44,858 nucleotides of DNA from Hofstenia miamia (GCA_004352715.1 SCFE01000083.1:1775539-1820396); one strand, 5' to 3'. Positions 13,129 through 22,622 are shown, counted from the stretch's first letter. Notes: generated by a model from the sequence alone, not told the origin. Numbers and translations: made by a program.

Positions 13129-14725
13129 CAGCCAGAAGTGACGAAAGGGGGAGCGGCGCATTTAGTTCAGAAGCATAGAGCTTAGTCAATTGACAATAGC
13201 ACTAAATTACTATGACATGGGTTACAGGCAGAAACGAAATGCACCTCTAAAAAAAGAAAGTTAAAAAATGAAGTGATACTTAAAAATTATGTATTTTGAT
13301 CTATAGCGTGTATAATATTGAACTTTTATGTCGCACTTATGAAACAATTTTATGTAGAAAAATTGTTGCTGCATTTATTTTCTGTTATTCATTTTTTGTC
13401 AAACAAACTGAACCAAACCGAAACCGAGAATTTGGACCAAAAACCGAATTGAACCCACCCAAAAAAAGAAAAAAGGAAGAATTTCAAAATCAAGTATTCT
13501 TAACTGAAGGACGGGAATAGAGAGTATGCTTATAAGCAGATTAAAAAAAGCTAAAATAGGATATGGATGACCAACCCAAGGGGCATGGCATCGAGGCCCC
13601 CTGGCTGCGCAACATATATATTTATTGAAAATCAAACTATTTCTTTGAATATTATTATTCAACTAAATGTTCAGTTCTGAAATTCAATACATGCAGTTAG
13701 AAAAATATATTTATCTACAGTAGATGTTAAATGATAACAACCAGTCACTGACATAAGATCGAAGCAAATATCATACTGTTAAATTTGCACTTTTCAGATA
13801 ACTTTATAGAAATAGAGCTATACATTTTCAAATGCATTTCTTGTGAGACATTTTTCGAGAACACTAAAATTTCAAGAAAAGACACTTTAGAAAATAAACT
13901 TAACGCAATTTTCCCAACATATTGACATACAACAAGCAAGCAACCATTCAAAAATGACAAGATTTCTTTTGAAAACTAATAAATAACTTCAGAAAAATTC
14001 AACTAAATGGACTATATTACCAAGAAATTAATTCTTAAAGTGTATATTATTCAAATTTTTAAAATTCAGAATGCTAACTTTAGTGTTAACTATAAATAAT
14101 TTACATTGTCAAGTATACAGTTCAGATATTTTGGTCTGCATCATCAACAGTCACATATTATAGTAATTGAGAAAGTAGTTTTTTATATGTACACACACAT
14201 TTTTGCAAAATTTTTACAAAAGTAATTGGAGGGTTCATCAATTTCAGAAAAAAAAACTAGTAAAAAATGTTCATTTCAAATGGCAATTAAGCGACTATAT
14301 ATTTAGAATGACATTTCAAATAATGAACTACAAAGTGGAATTTTCTCTATAAGGGGATTTTGATAAAACTGTATTTTATTAATTTACAAGCGCAATTGTT
14401 CGTTATAAGTCCTTAGCAAAGATTAGCTTCAACTAAGAAAGTATACAAATCCTTCTGCTTAGGCTCAAATGTAATTGAGCACGATACCATAAAAGATCAG
14501 TTTTGATCAAACTGACATTTGAGGTAAAAAGCAATAGCTAATTACATTTCTGTTGCAATTTCACTTCAATCACATGAAAGATTATAAAGATGGCGCTCCA
14601 TATGTACATTGGCAAAGACATTAGGATGCATTGTCAACAAAAAATATAAAATTTAACATTTTCAATTTTAAGCAATCAATATTTAAGAATCGAATATGAA
14701 AATATTAATTTCGGTACTTTTGCGT

Positions 14726-15414
14726 TATCTCCCCCCCTCAAATTTTTGCAAAAATAAACTAATTTATCAACATAATAATTATAACCTTAACCCTTACTTT
14801 AACCCAAACCATATCCTAAACCATAAACCTAACTCCAAACCTAACTCCAACTATATACCTAACCCTAACCCCAACATAACCCTAAACACAACTCCAAACT
14901 TTATGATAAATTCTACACTAACCCTAATCTTACCCCAAAACAATAACCTAACATGATGCTATGTTCTTCACCATGCGTTTTAAGTTATGTAAACAACGCA
15001 AAGCATTTTAAGAAGGCTTTGAAACAAAGTAACTACGTGAAAAGATTTAAGGGAAAAGCCGATGTGGTGACTGAATAAATATTGCCAAATCCTATAATTG
15101 CTTTGTAAACAAACAAAAGCCATGTGGTTGAACCACTAATTAACATATTAATAGTAATATATTATAATTATTTTATAATTCATATTCAAACTTACTAATA
15201 TTAATAATAATTTTGCATATCCATTCTACATATGGTTTGGGGTATGGTTGGGGTTAGGGTTAGCTCTAAGGTGGGAGTTGGTATAGTTTAGGATTAGGGT
15301 TATGGTTCGTGTTAATGCTGAGGTTGAGGAAGGGTCTTGAGTTAGGTCTATAATTATAGTATTGTTAAACTTGCATATTTTTGCAATTGTTTGAGTGGAA
15401 TAAGGGGGGGGGGG
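14726..15414. mobile_element. Inverted-repeat element with degenerate telomere-like blocks
   Basis: The left arm starts at a C7 run (about 14731), then CTCAAATTTTTGCAAAAAT, then about 190 bp of degenerate CCCTAA-like units (14781-14955; for example CCTAACCCTAACCCC). The right arm is the mirror image: degenerate TTAGGG-like units (15233-15345), then ATTTTTGCAATTGTTTGAG, then a G run interrupted by a gap. The outer 60 bp of the arms align as inverted repeats with several mismatches. The 15-kb spacer side (14960-15230) is ordinary AT-rich DNA. It is best read as a two-armed element or MITE; a captured telomeric fragment is an alternative. Confidence 0.6.
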
Positions 15415-15584
15415 NNNNNNNNNNNNNNNNNNNNNNNNNNNNNNNNNNNNNNNNNNNNNNNNNNNNNNNNNNNNNNNNNNNNNNNNNNNNNNNNNNNNNN
15501 NNNNNNNNNNNNNNNNNNNNNNNNNNNNNNNNNNNNNNNNNNNNNNNNNNNNNNNNNNNNNNNNNNNNNNNNNNGGGGGGGGGG
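15405..15584. repeat. Poly-G tract with 160-N gap
   Basis: G runs border both sides of the gap 15415-15574. It probably marks the outer end of the telomere-like inverted element. Confidence 0.85.
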
Positions 15585-15685
15585 CCTCATTGAAAACAGT
15601 CTTTATCAAGATCAATTAAAGCCCATCTCCGGAAAATAATACTTCAACCTGATTTCTAATTAATAACATAAAAGTAAATACCAAC

Positions 15686-16303
15686 CTTTATAAACACTAT
15701 GATTAGAAAAAGACAGTCCACGCAGGTAAAGAATAAATAGATATTGGTGACAACATCGTAGACTTCCTTAGGCCCATCATCAGAGTAAGATTCACCGTAT
15801 ACCATTAAAAGATTGTATACAGGGAAGATTGCTGATAGCGAAACGAATACTAAGAATGTCCAAAACAATGCAGCTTTAACTCGGTATATTGTCACTATCT
15901 GATTATATTGATGAGCTTTAGTAACTGCCAAATAGCGATTTAACGTAATTATGAACGTGCAAACTAAGGTATAAGCAGAACAAGCAGGGAATATAAATTG
16001 AGCAATAAAGTCAAAGTAGTAAATGGTGATGAGACTATTATATCCTAGAATCTGATTAAGCAGCTCCAGTGTACATTCGTTAAAGCAGTATGCGACATCA
16101 ATCACTCCAATTGCACAAATGACATACTCTACTTGACGCTTTTTAGATTTATTCCCAAAGAAATATAATATTTGGAAATTATTAATAATTCCCATAAGGA
16201 GACAAATTATTTTTATCCAGATAACTATTTCTTCGGCAACTGTGTAAAATGTGCGAACAGTAGCCTCCTCATCATCTTCAAGTTCGGAATAGTTATTCTT
16301 CAT
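15686..16303 (-). CDS. Divergent rhodopsin-like GPCR, exon A (TM1-TM5)
   Basis: This exon encodes residues 1-206 of a plasma-membrane seven-helix receptor; ligand unknown. Hydrophobic helices lie at about 25-50 (TM1, with N41/N42), 58-84 (TM2, with the usual Asp at D69), 94-122 (TM3, ending in N122-R123-Y124 in place of DRY), 142-166 (TM4, W148) and 183-205 (TM5). The acidic N-terminus has an N-glycosylation sequon at N4-Y-S. The ATG at 16301-16303 is the first Met after an in-frame stop near 16358, though an upstream exon ending at the AG just before it is possible. The reading frame runs on to a stop at 15656, but the exon should end at 15686, where AAG|GTTGGT gives a phase-0 donor that joins in frame to 4672. 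No frameshift or stop interrupts the exon. Class A membership is inferred from helix pattern and motif positions; the exact family is not recognised. Confidence 0.82.
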
Positions 16304-16744
16304 TTTACCTAAACGTCTTTCAATAAATAACTTTAAATAGCTTTGAAAAAAATTTGAATTAATATTTTATAATAAATCAATAGACATTATTCACAAAATT
16401 AAACAACTATTTCTATGTATTCTTCACTTGTCTACAGAAAAAGAACAAGGACACTCTTGAATTCGACTTGATTTCATTTGTAGTTTATGAATACAATTGT
16501 GACGATTGTGAAACAAGTCGTCATTTAATTACAAGAGCAAATTTGCATGCTAAGGGGAATAAGTTTTCCACAAACATCAACCAAGTCTAACAAATTTTAA
16601 AATTTTCAAAATAACAAAGGAATTAAAAATAATGGAGGCTCTTTACATTAAGAACAAAAACAAAGAGCAATTAATTAATAACCAACTAAGTACTAACATC
16701 CTAAAATGTTTTAAGTGCATGCATATTTGTAGTTTCAATGTACA
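16304..16744. other. Upstream region of the GPCR gene
   Basis: AT-rich, with no clear promoter motif and no coding frame. It would hold the 5' UTR and promoter of the receptor if exon A is the first coding exon. Confidence 0.4.
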
Positions 16745-17345
16745 CTAGAAGACAAAGTAGTTTATTGTAAATTTATATTGTTGTAATTTTCTTCTAGCAT
16801 TCTTATCCATCTTATACCATATGCCTGTCTCCTTTAACCTTTCTGTGATAGGGCTTAAGCTAACTACAATCAGTAGTGGTGCTAAGCTGAATCCTTGTAA
16901 TACGCCTCTCCTAAACCTCAACCTGTGCCCGTCTATCTCAGTCTGCCATTTTCCCATCTCCCTCTCTAGAAACTCAACCCATTTTCATGCGTCTTCAATA
17001 CCAACCTATGTGATATGCTGTGATATGCCTTCCTGTAGTCTATCCATGCCATTGCTAAGTTTGTCTTCTTTCTTCTACAGTTCTCCACCACTGCCTGGTC
17101 TATTAACAACTGATCTTTGCACCCTTTCGTCTTTGTCCTGCATCCCTTTTGTTCCTCTGGTATCAACCTATTCTGTTCTAAGTAACATGCCAGCCTAATT
17201 GAAATCACTGAAGTTGTTGGCCTGAAGTTGCTTGCCTCACTACCTTTCTTTGGGTCCTTCTTTATCAGAAATGTCCTTCCCACTACCATCCACTCTGGAC
17301 ACCCACTCACCACACGCTCCTCCAATGCTACTGCTAGTTTCTCGT
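16745..17345 (-). pseudogene. R4/Dong-like non-LTR reverse transcriptase fragment
   Basis: Two minus-strand frames together give part of a reverse transcriptase of the type with a restriction-like endonuclease. From 17345 down: PEWMVVGRTFLIKKDPKKG (fingers), LIPEEQKGCRTKTKGCKDQ, then TNLAMAWIDYRKAYHSISH, the palm A motif with its Asp. A stop and frame change occur near 16960, followed by RGVLQGFSLAPLL, motif B, with Phe where Asp is usual. The frame breaks off after GIWYKMDKNARR, just before the place of the catalytic Y-x-D-D motif. The endonuclease and zinc knuckle are absent. It has a frameshift and is truncated at both ends, so it cannot be active. Assignment to the R4/Dong group rests on motif resemblance; R2/NeSL relatives are possible. 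Confidence 0.75.
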
Positions 17346-17538
17346 GAACACTAGTGAACTTCTAAACAATTTCTCTGTGATTCATGTCTTCAAAAACTTT
17401 TTACTTGCCCCTAGTCATATCAATAATAAACTTCTTGCTTGGGATGGAACACATCTTTCTCGTCAAGGTCTATCACACATGATTTGCCATCTTCAATCGT
17501 TTTTCTTCAAATTTCTAATCCATCTCATCGTATAGCCA
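17344..17538 (+). pseudogene. SGNH-hydrolase-like fragment (DGTHLS motif)
   Basis: A 63-residue plus-strand frame contains W-D-G-T-H-L-S-R-Q-G about two thirds of the way along, preceded by a hydrophobic segment and N-K-L-L. This matches the block containing the Asp-x-x-His catalytic pair of SGNH/GDSL hydrolases, as found in hydrolase-like domains of some non-LTR retrotransposon ORFs. The N-terminal Ser and Gly/Asn blocks are missing. The frame begins where the reverse-transcriptase fragment on the other strand ends, so it is a different, abutting insertion. Confidence 0.4.
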
Positions 17539-17540
17539 AT

Positions 17541-18041
17541 GTCCAAACAAGTAACCGCCCGTCGCGTCCTTCTTCCTACTCCTACATATCATTGAAAATG
17601 AAGCAGCTACTTTCAATTTTGTATATTTTAACCTATGTTTGTTGAAAAAATGTAGCTATATACTACATACACTCACACATTACAACGCCTAACTTAAAAC
17701 ACATTTCCACTAAATACTATTACACAGCGACTCTAAAATTTATGCGAAAATAAACAGTTATCTCTTGAAAATCGTATAATTAAATCCTCTTTCAACATAC
17801 TACGCATATACAGTTAAATTCTGTAAATTTCTTCTTAATTATCTCAATAAATATTTTTATTTCATAAAATTACTGCTCACAAGACATATAAAGCTTAAAC
17901 CAGGAACAATTCTAGAAGAATCGCAATTAGAAAATATACTAAAAAATACGATAATAACTACGAATTCGTTTATATCAATGTTGGAAATGATTTTCTAAAC
18001 CTAATAAATAAGATAGGTGAAAATGCAATATTCTTAAGCCC
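17541..18041. other. Noncoding stretch
   Basis: AT-rich; no recognisable coding or structured sequence. Confidence 0.5.
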
Positions 18042-18230
18042 ATGCTACACGAACGACTTTTGTCGTCCGAACGAACAATTTTGGTCGCCAACTTTTGTCA
18101 CCAATTTCTGTCGTCCGAACGAACAACTTTAGTCATTTAAATAGTTTTAGACAAAAGTTGGGAAGGGGATGCTACACGAACGATTTTAGTTGGCGACAAA
18201 AATTGTTGATAAAAGTTGTTCGTGTAGCAT
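18042..18230. mobile_element. MITE-like element with GCTACACGAACG inverted ends
   Basis: The left end ATGCTACACGAACGACTTTT (18042-18061) is matched by the reverse complement of 18211-18230 with one mismatch. A third copy of the terminus lies inside at 18169 in direct orientation, making the last 62 bp a nested hairpin. The interior repeats CCGAACGAACAA and TTTTGTCGCC-type blocks. A clear target-site duplication is not visible. No coding capacity. Confidence 0.7.
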
Positions 18231-18650
18231 AGTGTTATAACAACTTTTTATTATTTCAGTACTTCATTATAAAATATTTAAGAAAGAATTACAAGAATAA
18301 CAGAATATGCAGAAATATTTAAATTAAGAAATATTAATATTGCTCATGTAACACAACAATTGAACTAAAATATTAAAACATTTTTCAATATTAAATTATT
18401 GGAATGTGCAGAAGCAATAAGCTATTTTATATTATATTTAATGTCTTTATTATGAAACAATATTGTTACAATATCTGTATTCATATTTTCTTGAATATTA
18501 TTAAACCGCGCCTGACGAAATGTGCTTGTTTACATTCCTAAATGAGTGATTGTAATAAATGGCCTTGAATTTGAGCGGAAGATTATGAAAGCAGAATTCA
18601 ATATTTATTTATATAGGAAATAAATATATAAATATATATATACACATATA
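18231..18650. other. Noncoding stretch between two MITE-like elements
   Basis: AT-rich; nothing recognisable. Confidence 0.5.
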
Positions 18651-18909
18651 TTGACGCTGGGTATTTTTCAGGAAATATTTACTGGACCCAGTTCACTTTC
18701 TGCGCTGGGTATATTAGTTTTTGACAAAGTCCGAGTTCAGGCCCAATTTTTTGTACATAATCTCATATGGGGTCCTCATTAACAGATCTATCAAAAAATT
18801 AAGGTAATTTTTTTAGGGCTCAAATGGTCACCTGGCGCTGGGTACAGGTGTTTTTGCTCAAAACTGGCGCTGGGTAGAAAACGAAAAAAACCCATAACCC
18901 AGCGCCAGT
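18651..18909. mobile_element. MITE-like element with GGCGCTGGGTA subterminal repeats
   Basis: The ends are inverted: TTGACGCTGGGTA at 18651-18663 and AACCCAGCGCCAGT at 18896-18909, both bordered by ATATA-type DNA. The same 12-mer recurs in direct orientation at 18701, 18832 and 18864. Repeated terminal motifs inside the ends are typical of transposase-binding sites in DNA transposons. No transposase frame; superfamily unknown. Confidence 0.7.
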
Positions 18910-18912
18910 ATA

Positions 18913-19439
18913 TATATATATATATATAGGCTTTGTATACAAACTTTTAAAATATCTAAAAGGCGTTGGATAAAAAAATGTAGTAACTTCCTCATACTGA
19001 TTGAATATATTCATTGCTCTAAAAACTATCTAAATTAATGAAATCACATTGCGGCCTACAGAATGGTATGATGAAATAAGAATGATGCTGTTTAATTGAA
19101 ATTAAACCAAACATCATAATTGCCTGCACTGTTTAAACAATACTTGAGTTCGCAAAGCTACACTGTGATAGACTTCTCAATCTAATCACTATTTTATGTT
19201 CAAATGTTTTTGTTTACTACAAAGGATTCTTTTTGATGAGTTAATTGTCTTAATTTAATGCTGATACGCAAGTATACAAAAGAAATGCCTACATGGTGAT
19301 ATGCGTTTATTTTAACATAAAAATGTACAAATCATGATTATAATTCTATAAACCTAGCTAATTTTAAATATTACAGTACTAAATGAACTATGAAAACGAT
19401 TGAAATTATAGCTTAAAATTGTTTATTTATCTTTCAAGG
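18913..19439. other. Noncoding stretch
   Basis: Starts in the (TA)n flank of the preceding element and is otherwise featureless. Confidence 0.5.
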
Positions 19440-19459
19440 TGATAATTACTAAAAAGTTG

Positions 19460-19735
19460 GAGAATTATTTCTCCGACAAAAAAGTTGGTCGGTGCACCCT
19501 GCTACACGAACAACTTTTGTCATTTAATTACTTTACGACTAAAGTTGGCGGAAGGGGTGCTACACGAACAATTTTTATTGTCCAATTTTTTTGGACCGAA
19601 CGGACAACTTTTGTCGCCAACTTTAGTTGGACCGAACGAACAGCTTTAGTCTAGATAATTACTCCCGATTTTAGTCGTGGAAGAGAGGTGCTACACGAAC
19701 GATTTTCGTTGGCCAACAAAAATTATTAAAAGAAT
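19460..19735. mobile_element. Second copy cluster of the GCTACACGAACG family
   Basis: GCTACACGAAC recurs at 19501, 19559 and 19690 in the same orientation. The 19559-19690 unit (131 bp) is homologous to the 18044-18171 unit (127 bp): both run GCTACACGAAC, CCGAACGRACAA, GTCGCCAACTTT, CCGAACGAACA, then a purine-rich GGAAG block before the next terminus. The first unit here (58 bp) lacks the middle. The inverted right end seen in the 18 kb copy is missing, so this copy is truncated. Confidence 0.65.
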
Positions 19736-20168
19736 TCAAACTAAAATTTAACAAAAGTATACCCATAGTATTCGGTATTCTATTATCAACAATAGCTAAA
19801 GAAATCAATGAAATAATTAAAAGCAACTTTCCACAAATGGCAAAGTACAAATATAACTCTAATTCCATAAGAAAATTTTTTGAAAAGCAAATTCTATCAA
19901 ATAAGTATGTTAATGAAAGCTTGGAAAAGCCCATCTAAAGCAAACGGGCCATAGTCAGTTTGTCGCTGAAAACGAATGTGTAGAGAACACATTTTGAATG
20001 AAAATGAAGAAAATGATCACGTAAACTCTTACAACGAAAATAATCTTGAGGATATAGATTCTGAAGATGAAGAACGTAGGAAATTTATCAAATCTTTGAA
20101 TATCTTACGTCTTGCTGGACTGATAGTGAAAAAACATGTTAAAATTGTTCGAAAAAGTCCCATTTGAT
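19719..20168 (+). CDS. Unrecognised coding-like remnant (two open segments)
   Basis: From 19719 a plus-strand frame of about 72 residues (Lys- and Asn-rich, with F-G-I-L-L-S-T-I-A-K-E-I-N) ends at a TAA near 19936. A second segment (19976-20167) has an acidic core (E-N-N-L-E-D-I-D-S-E-D-E-E-R-R) followed by a basic helix-like end. Amino-acid use is less random than in the surrounding AT-rich frames, but no domain is recognised. It could be a decayed transposon protein or host exon, or chance. Confidence 0.25.
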
Positions 20169-20363
20169 ATAGTGGTAACAAAAAATATGTTAAAAATGTT
20201 TTGGAGCAAAATAAAAGAACCTTCAATGAGGTTATGTTAGCAAAAGTTTATATGAAAATTCGAGGTGCTTTTATTTTTGCATTTAGTCAGATAAACGTTT
20301 TGTTATGACCAAAATCGTTTTTTTAATTGTGTAAAACAAGCAAAATTATTTTAGAAAAACCGT

Positions 20364-20472
20364 ATACAAAATGGGAAGTATTCAATAAATCATACAAAAT
20401 GGGAGCTATTTTTTAACAATTTGTACAAAATGGGAGGTATTTAAAAACCAAAGGTACATAATGGGAGGTATA
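20364..20472. repeat. Four-copy short array, consensus TACAAAATGGGAGGTAT
   Basis: Copies begin at about 20364, 20392, 20423 and 20454 with spacings of 28, 31 and 31 bp. The cores are nearly identical while the linkers differ. The array ends in a short (TA)n next to a single N at 20482. Confidence 0.75.
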
Positions 20473-20482
20473 TATATATATN

Positions 20483-21543
20483 CTTCAGCCTTGCAGTTGT
20501 GATTGCTTCTTCTTCTTGCCTGAATTCCTTCTGCATCTGCTCACAATCTATCTCTGGTCCCGCACTTCCTCATATATTCTCCCAGAACCTTACTGCGTCC
20601 TCATCTGCGCTAGATGTAGCCTTTTCTCCTGCATTTAGTTCCTTGTAGAATCTTCCTTCTTGAGTCTCAAACTTCATATTGTCTCTTCCCTGCTTTGCCC
20701 TTGCCCTATATTTTCTCAGTTTCTCAGCTTCTGCAACTAATCTCTGCCTAAGTTCTTCTCTTGCAGTTTCTATAGTCTTGCCCTTACCTACCATGCACTT
20801 GTCCTGTACTGTCTGACTTGTCCTCATATTTCCCATTTGCTGCCTAATCCTTGCCACTTTATTCTCAATTCTTTTCTCCCATGCTGGCCTTCTGTCTCTC
20901 TTATCTTCTTGTCGTCTTTTCTTTTTCATGTCAATGCCTACTTTCTTCAGCACCTCACATGCACCTGCATACACTAAGCTATTTACTTCTGTGACACTCC
21001 TAGCATCTATCTTCTCCAGCACTTTATTAACCTTTGCTGTCTCTACTGCTAGCTTGCTTTTCTAAATTCCTCTTGGAACTGGCAACCTAGTTCTCTCACC
21101 TATTCCTTCTTTCATCTTTTCCTTTATTGCTGCTGCAGTTTCTGCGTCTACTGGTTCTGCTGCTTCCGCCACTTCTGTCCCAGCATCTATCACCTCTTCT
21201 TCCCTTTGCTTAGCCTGTTCAACTCTCTTTTTTCCCTTACTCACATCCAACTGTAACTTTCGCACCTGTCCTGCAAGCCTCTGCTCTGTAACTTCCAATC
21301 TTGTTCCTGCCTTCTTCCATACTTTCAAAATTCTCTTCTGTAACCCCTCTCATCTGGCCTGCTTCTTCTGTAACACTCCAGTGGTGTTCTGTTCTGCTCA
21401 TCTGTCCATTTATGCCGTCGTCCATTGGTCTGTGTGGATCCTATACTACCACTTCTCGAGTCCACACTCCCGATTGTGGGTTCCGCCTGACCATTTAAAG
21501 TCTGCCGGGGACTCAGGGCCTTTTCTTTCGCTTTCACTTTCAT
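20483..21543 (-). pseudogene. R4/Dong-like retroelement, N-terminal part of ORF
   Basis: The minus-strand frame starts at ATG 21541-21543. The N-terminal block KWTDEQNRTPLECYRRSRP and then RGYRRE fits the conserved leader of this retrotransposon protein family. A frameshift near 21325 moves to the next frame (VWKKAGTRLEVTEQRLAGQ). An in-frame TAG at 21062-21064 and a TGA at 20570-20572 interrupt the rest. The latter comes after the segment ending FYKELN, then a Trp-Glu-Asn-Ile block that normally leads into the reverse transcriptase. The region is rich in Lys, Arg, Glu and Ala and far more GC-rich than the surroundings. It stops at a single N at 20482, and no reverse transcriptase follows. 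It may be the same family as the fragment at 16745-17345, but I cannot show that they are one copy. Confidence 0.7.
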
Positions 21544-21611
21544 ATTAGGAAAGGGTCGGGGCAGGGCTCTTAGCGATCCCAGTTTCGCGTTCTACCCCTT
21601 GGCCACTGGGG

Positions 21612-21612
<1 letters not shown>
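21544..21612 (-). promoter_or_regulatory. GC-rich 5' leader of the R4/Dong-like element
   Basis: Lies between the start codon and the (AAT)n tract. It contains TGGCCAAGGGGTAGAACG, similar to a tRNA-type A box; no B box is evident. It probably represents the 5' UTR. The pol III resemblance is speculative. Confidence 0.35.
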
Positions 21613-21648
<36 letters not shown>

Positions 21649-22622
21649 TATATACATTTAAGCAATAAATTTGCTTTGACTCTTATTATTATTATTATTA
21701 TTANNNNNNNNNNNNNNNNNNNNNNNNNNNNNNNNNNNNNNNNNNNNNNNNNNNNNNNNNNNNNNNNNNNNNNNNNNNNNNNNNNNNNNNNNNNNNNNNN
21801 NNNNNNNNNNNNNNNNNNNNNNNNNNNNNNNNNNNNNNNNNNNNNNNNNNNNNNNNNNNNNNNNNNNNNNNNNNNNNNNNNNNNNNNNNNNNNNNNNNNN
21901 NNNNNNNNNNNNNNNNNNNNNNNNNNNNNNNNNNNNNNNNNNNNNNNNNNNNNNNNNNNNNNNNNNNNNNNNNNNNNNNNNNNNNNNNNNNNNNNNNNNN
22001 NNNNNNNNNNNNNNNNNNNNNNNNNNNNNNNNNNNNNNNNNNNNNNNNNNNNNNNNNNNNNNNNNNNNNNNNNNNNNNNNNNNNNNNNNNNNNNNNNNNN
22101 NNNNNNNNNNNNNNNNNNNNNNNNNNNNNNNNNNNNNNNNNNNNNNNNNNNNNNNNNNNNNNNNNNNNNNNNNNNNNNNNNNNNNNNNNNNNNNNNNNNN
22201 NNNNNNNNNNNNNNNNNNNNNNNNNNNNNNNNNNNNNNNNNNNNNNNNNNNNNNNNNNNNNNNNNNNNNNNNNNNNNNNNNNNNNNNNNNNNNNNNNNNN
22301 NNNNNNNNNNNNNNNNNNNNNNNNNNNNNNNNNNNNNNNNNNNNNNNNNNNNNNNNNNNNNNNNNNNNNNNNNNNNNNNNNNNNNNNNNNNNNNNNNNNN
22401 NNNNNNNNNNNNNNNNNNNNNNNNNNNNNNNNNNNNNNNNNNNNNNNNNNNNNNNNNNNNNNNNNNNNNNNNNNNNNNNNNNNNNNNNNNNNNNNNNNNN
22501 NNNNNNNNNNNNNNNNNNNNNNNNNNNNNNNNNNNNNNNNNNNNNNNNNNNNNNNNNNNNNNNNNNNNNNNNNNNNNNNNNNNNNNNNNNNNNNNNNNNN
22601 NNNNNNNNNNNNNCTTTGACTC

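Larger units (their letters stand above)
4673..15685 (-). other. Large GPCR intron (11,013 bp, phase 0)
   Basis: The boundaries are inferred from a GT donor after codon 206 of exon A and a pyrimidine-containing AG acceptor before exon B; both keep the frame. The intron is AT-rich with no convincing host exon inside. From high to low coordinates it holds a poly-G gap, telomere-like inverted blocks, an (AT)n gap near 12.9-13.1 kb, a GC-rich patch near 11.55 kb, (AT)n near 9.65 kb and a duplicated 108-bp segment around a 21-N gap near 7.1 kb. Short open frames at 5903-6138, 8307-8516, 9282-9482, 10202-10447, 10565-10873, 12069-12260, 13399-13662 and 13745-13960 show no recognisable domain. Confidence 0.75.

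Noticed and set aside
12643-13189. Overlapping frames on both strands near 12.9 kb
   Set aside because: They translate a microsatellite and Ns; flanking peptides show no domain.
14761-15350. True chromosome end or telomere fusion
   Set aside because: Units are highly degenerate, the orientation is CCCTAA then TTAGGG (opposite to a fusion), and host exons lie on both sides.
17345-20483. One R4/Dong-like element spanning 16.7-21.5 kb
   Set aside because: Order and strand fit, but 3 kb of unrelated MITEs and other sequence and a single-N junction intervene; a common origin cannot be shown.
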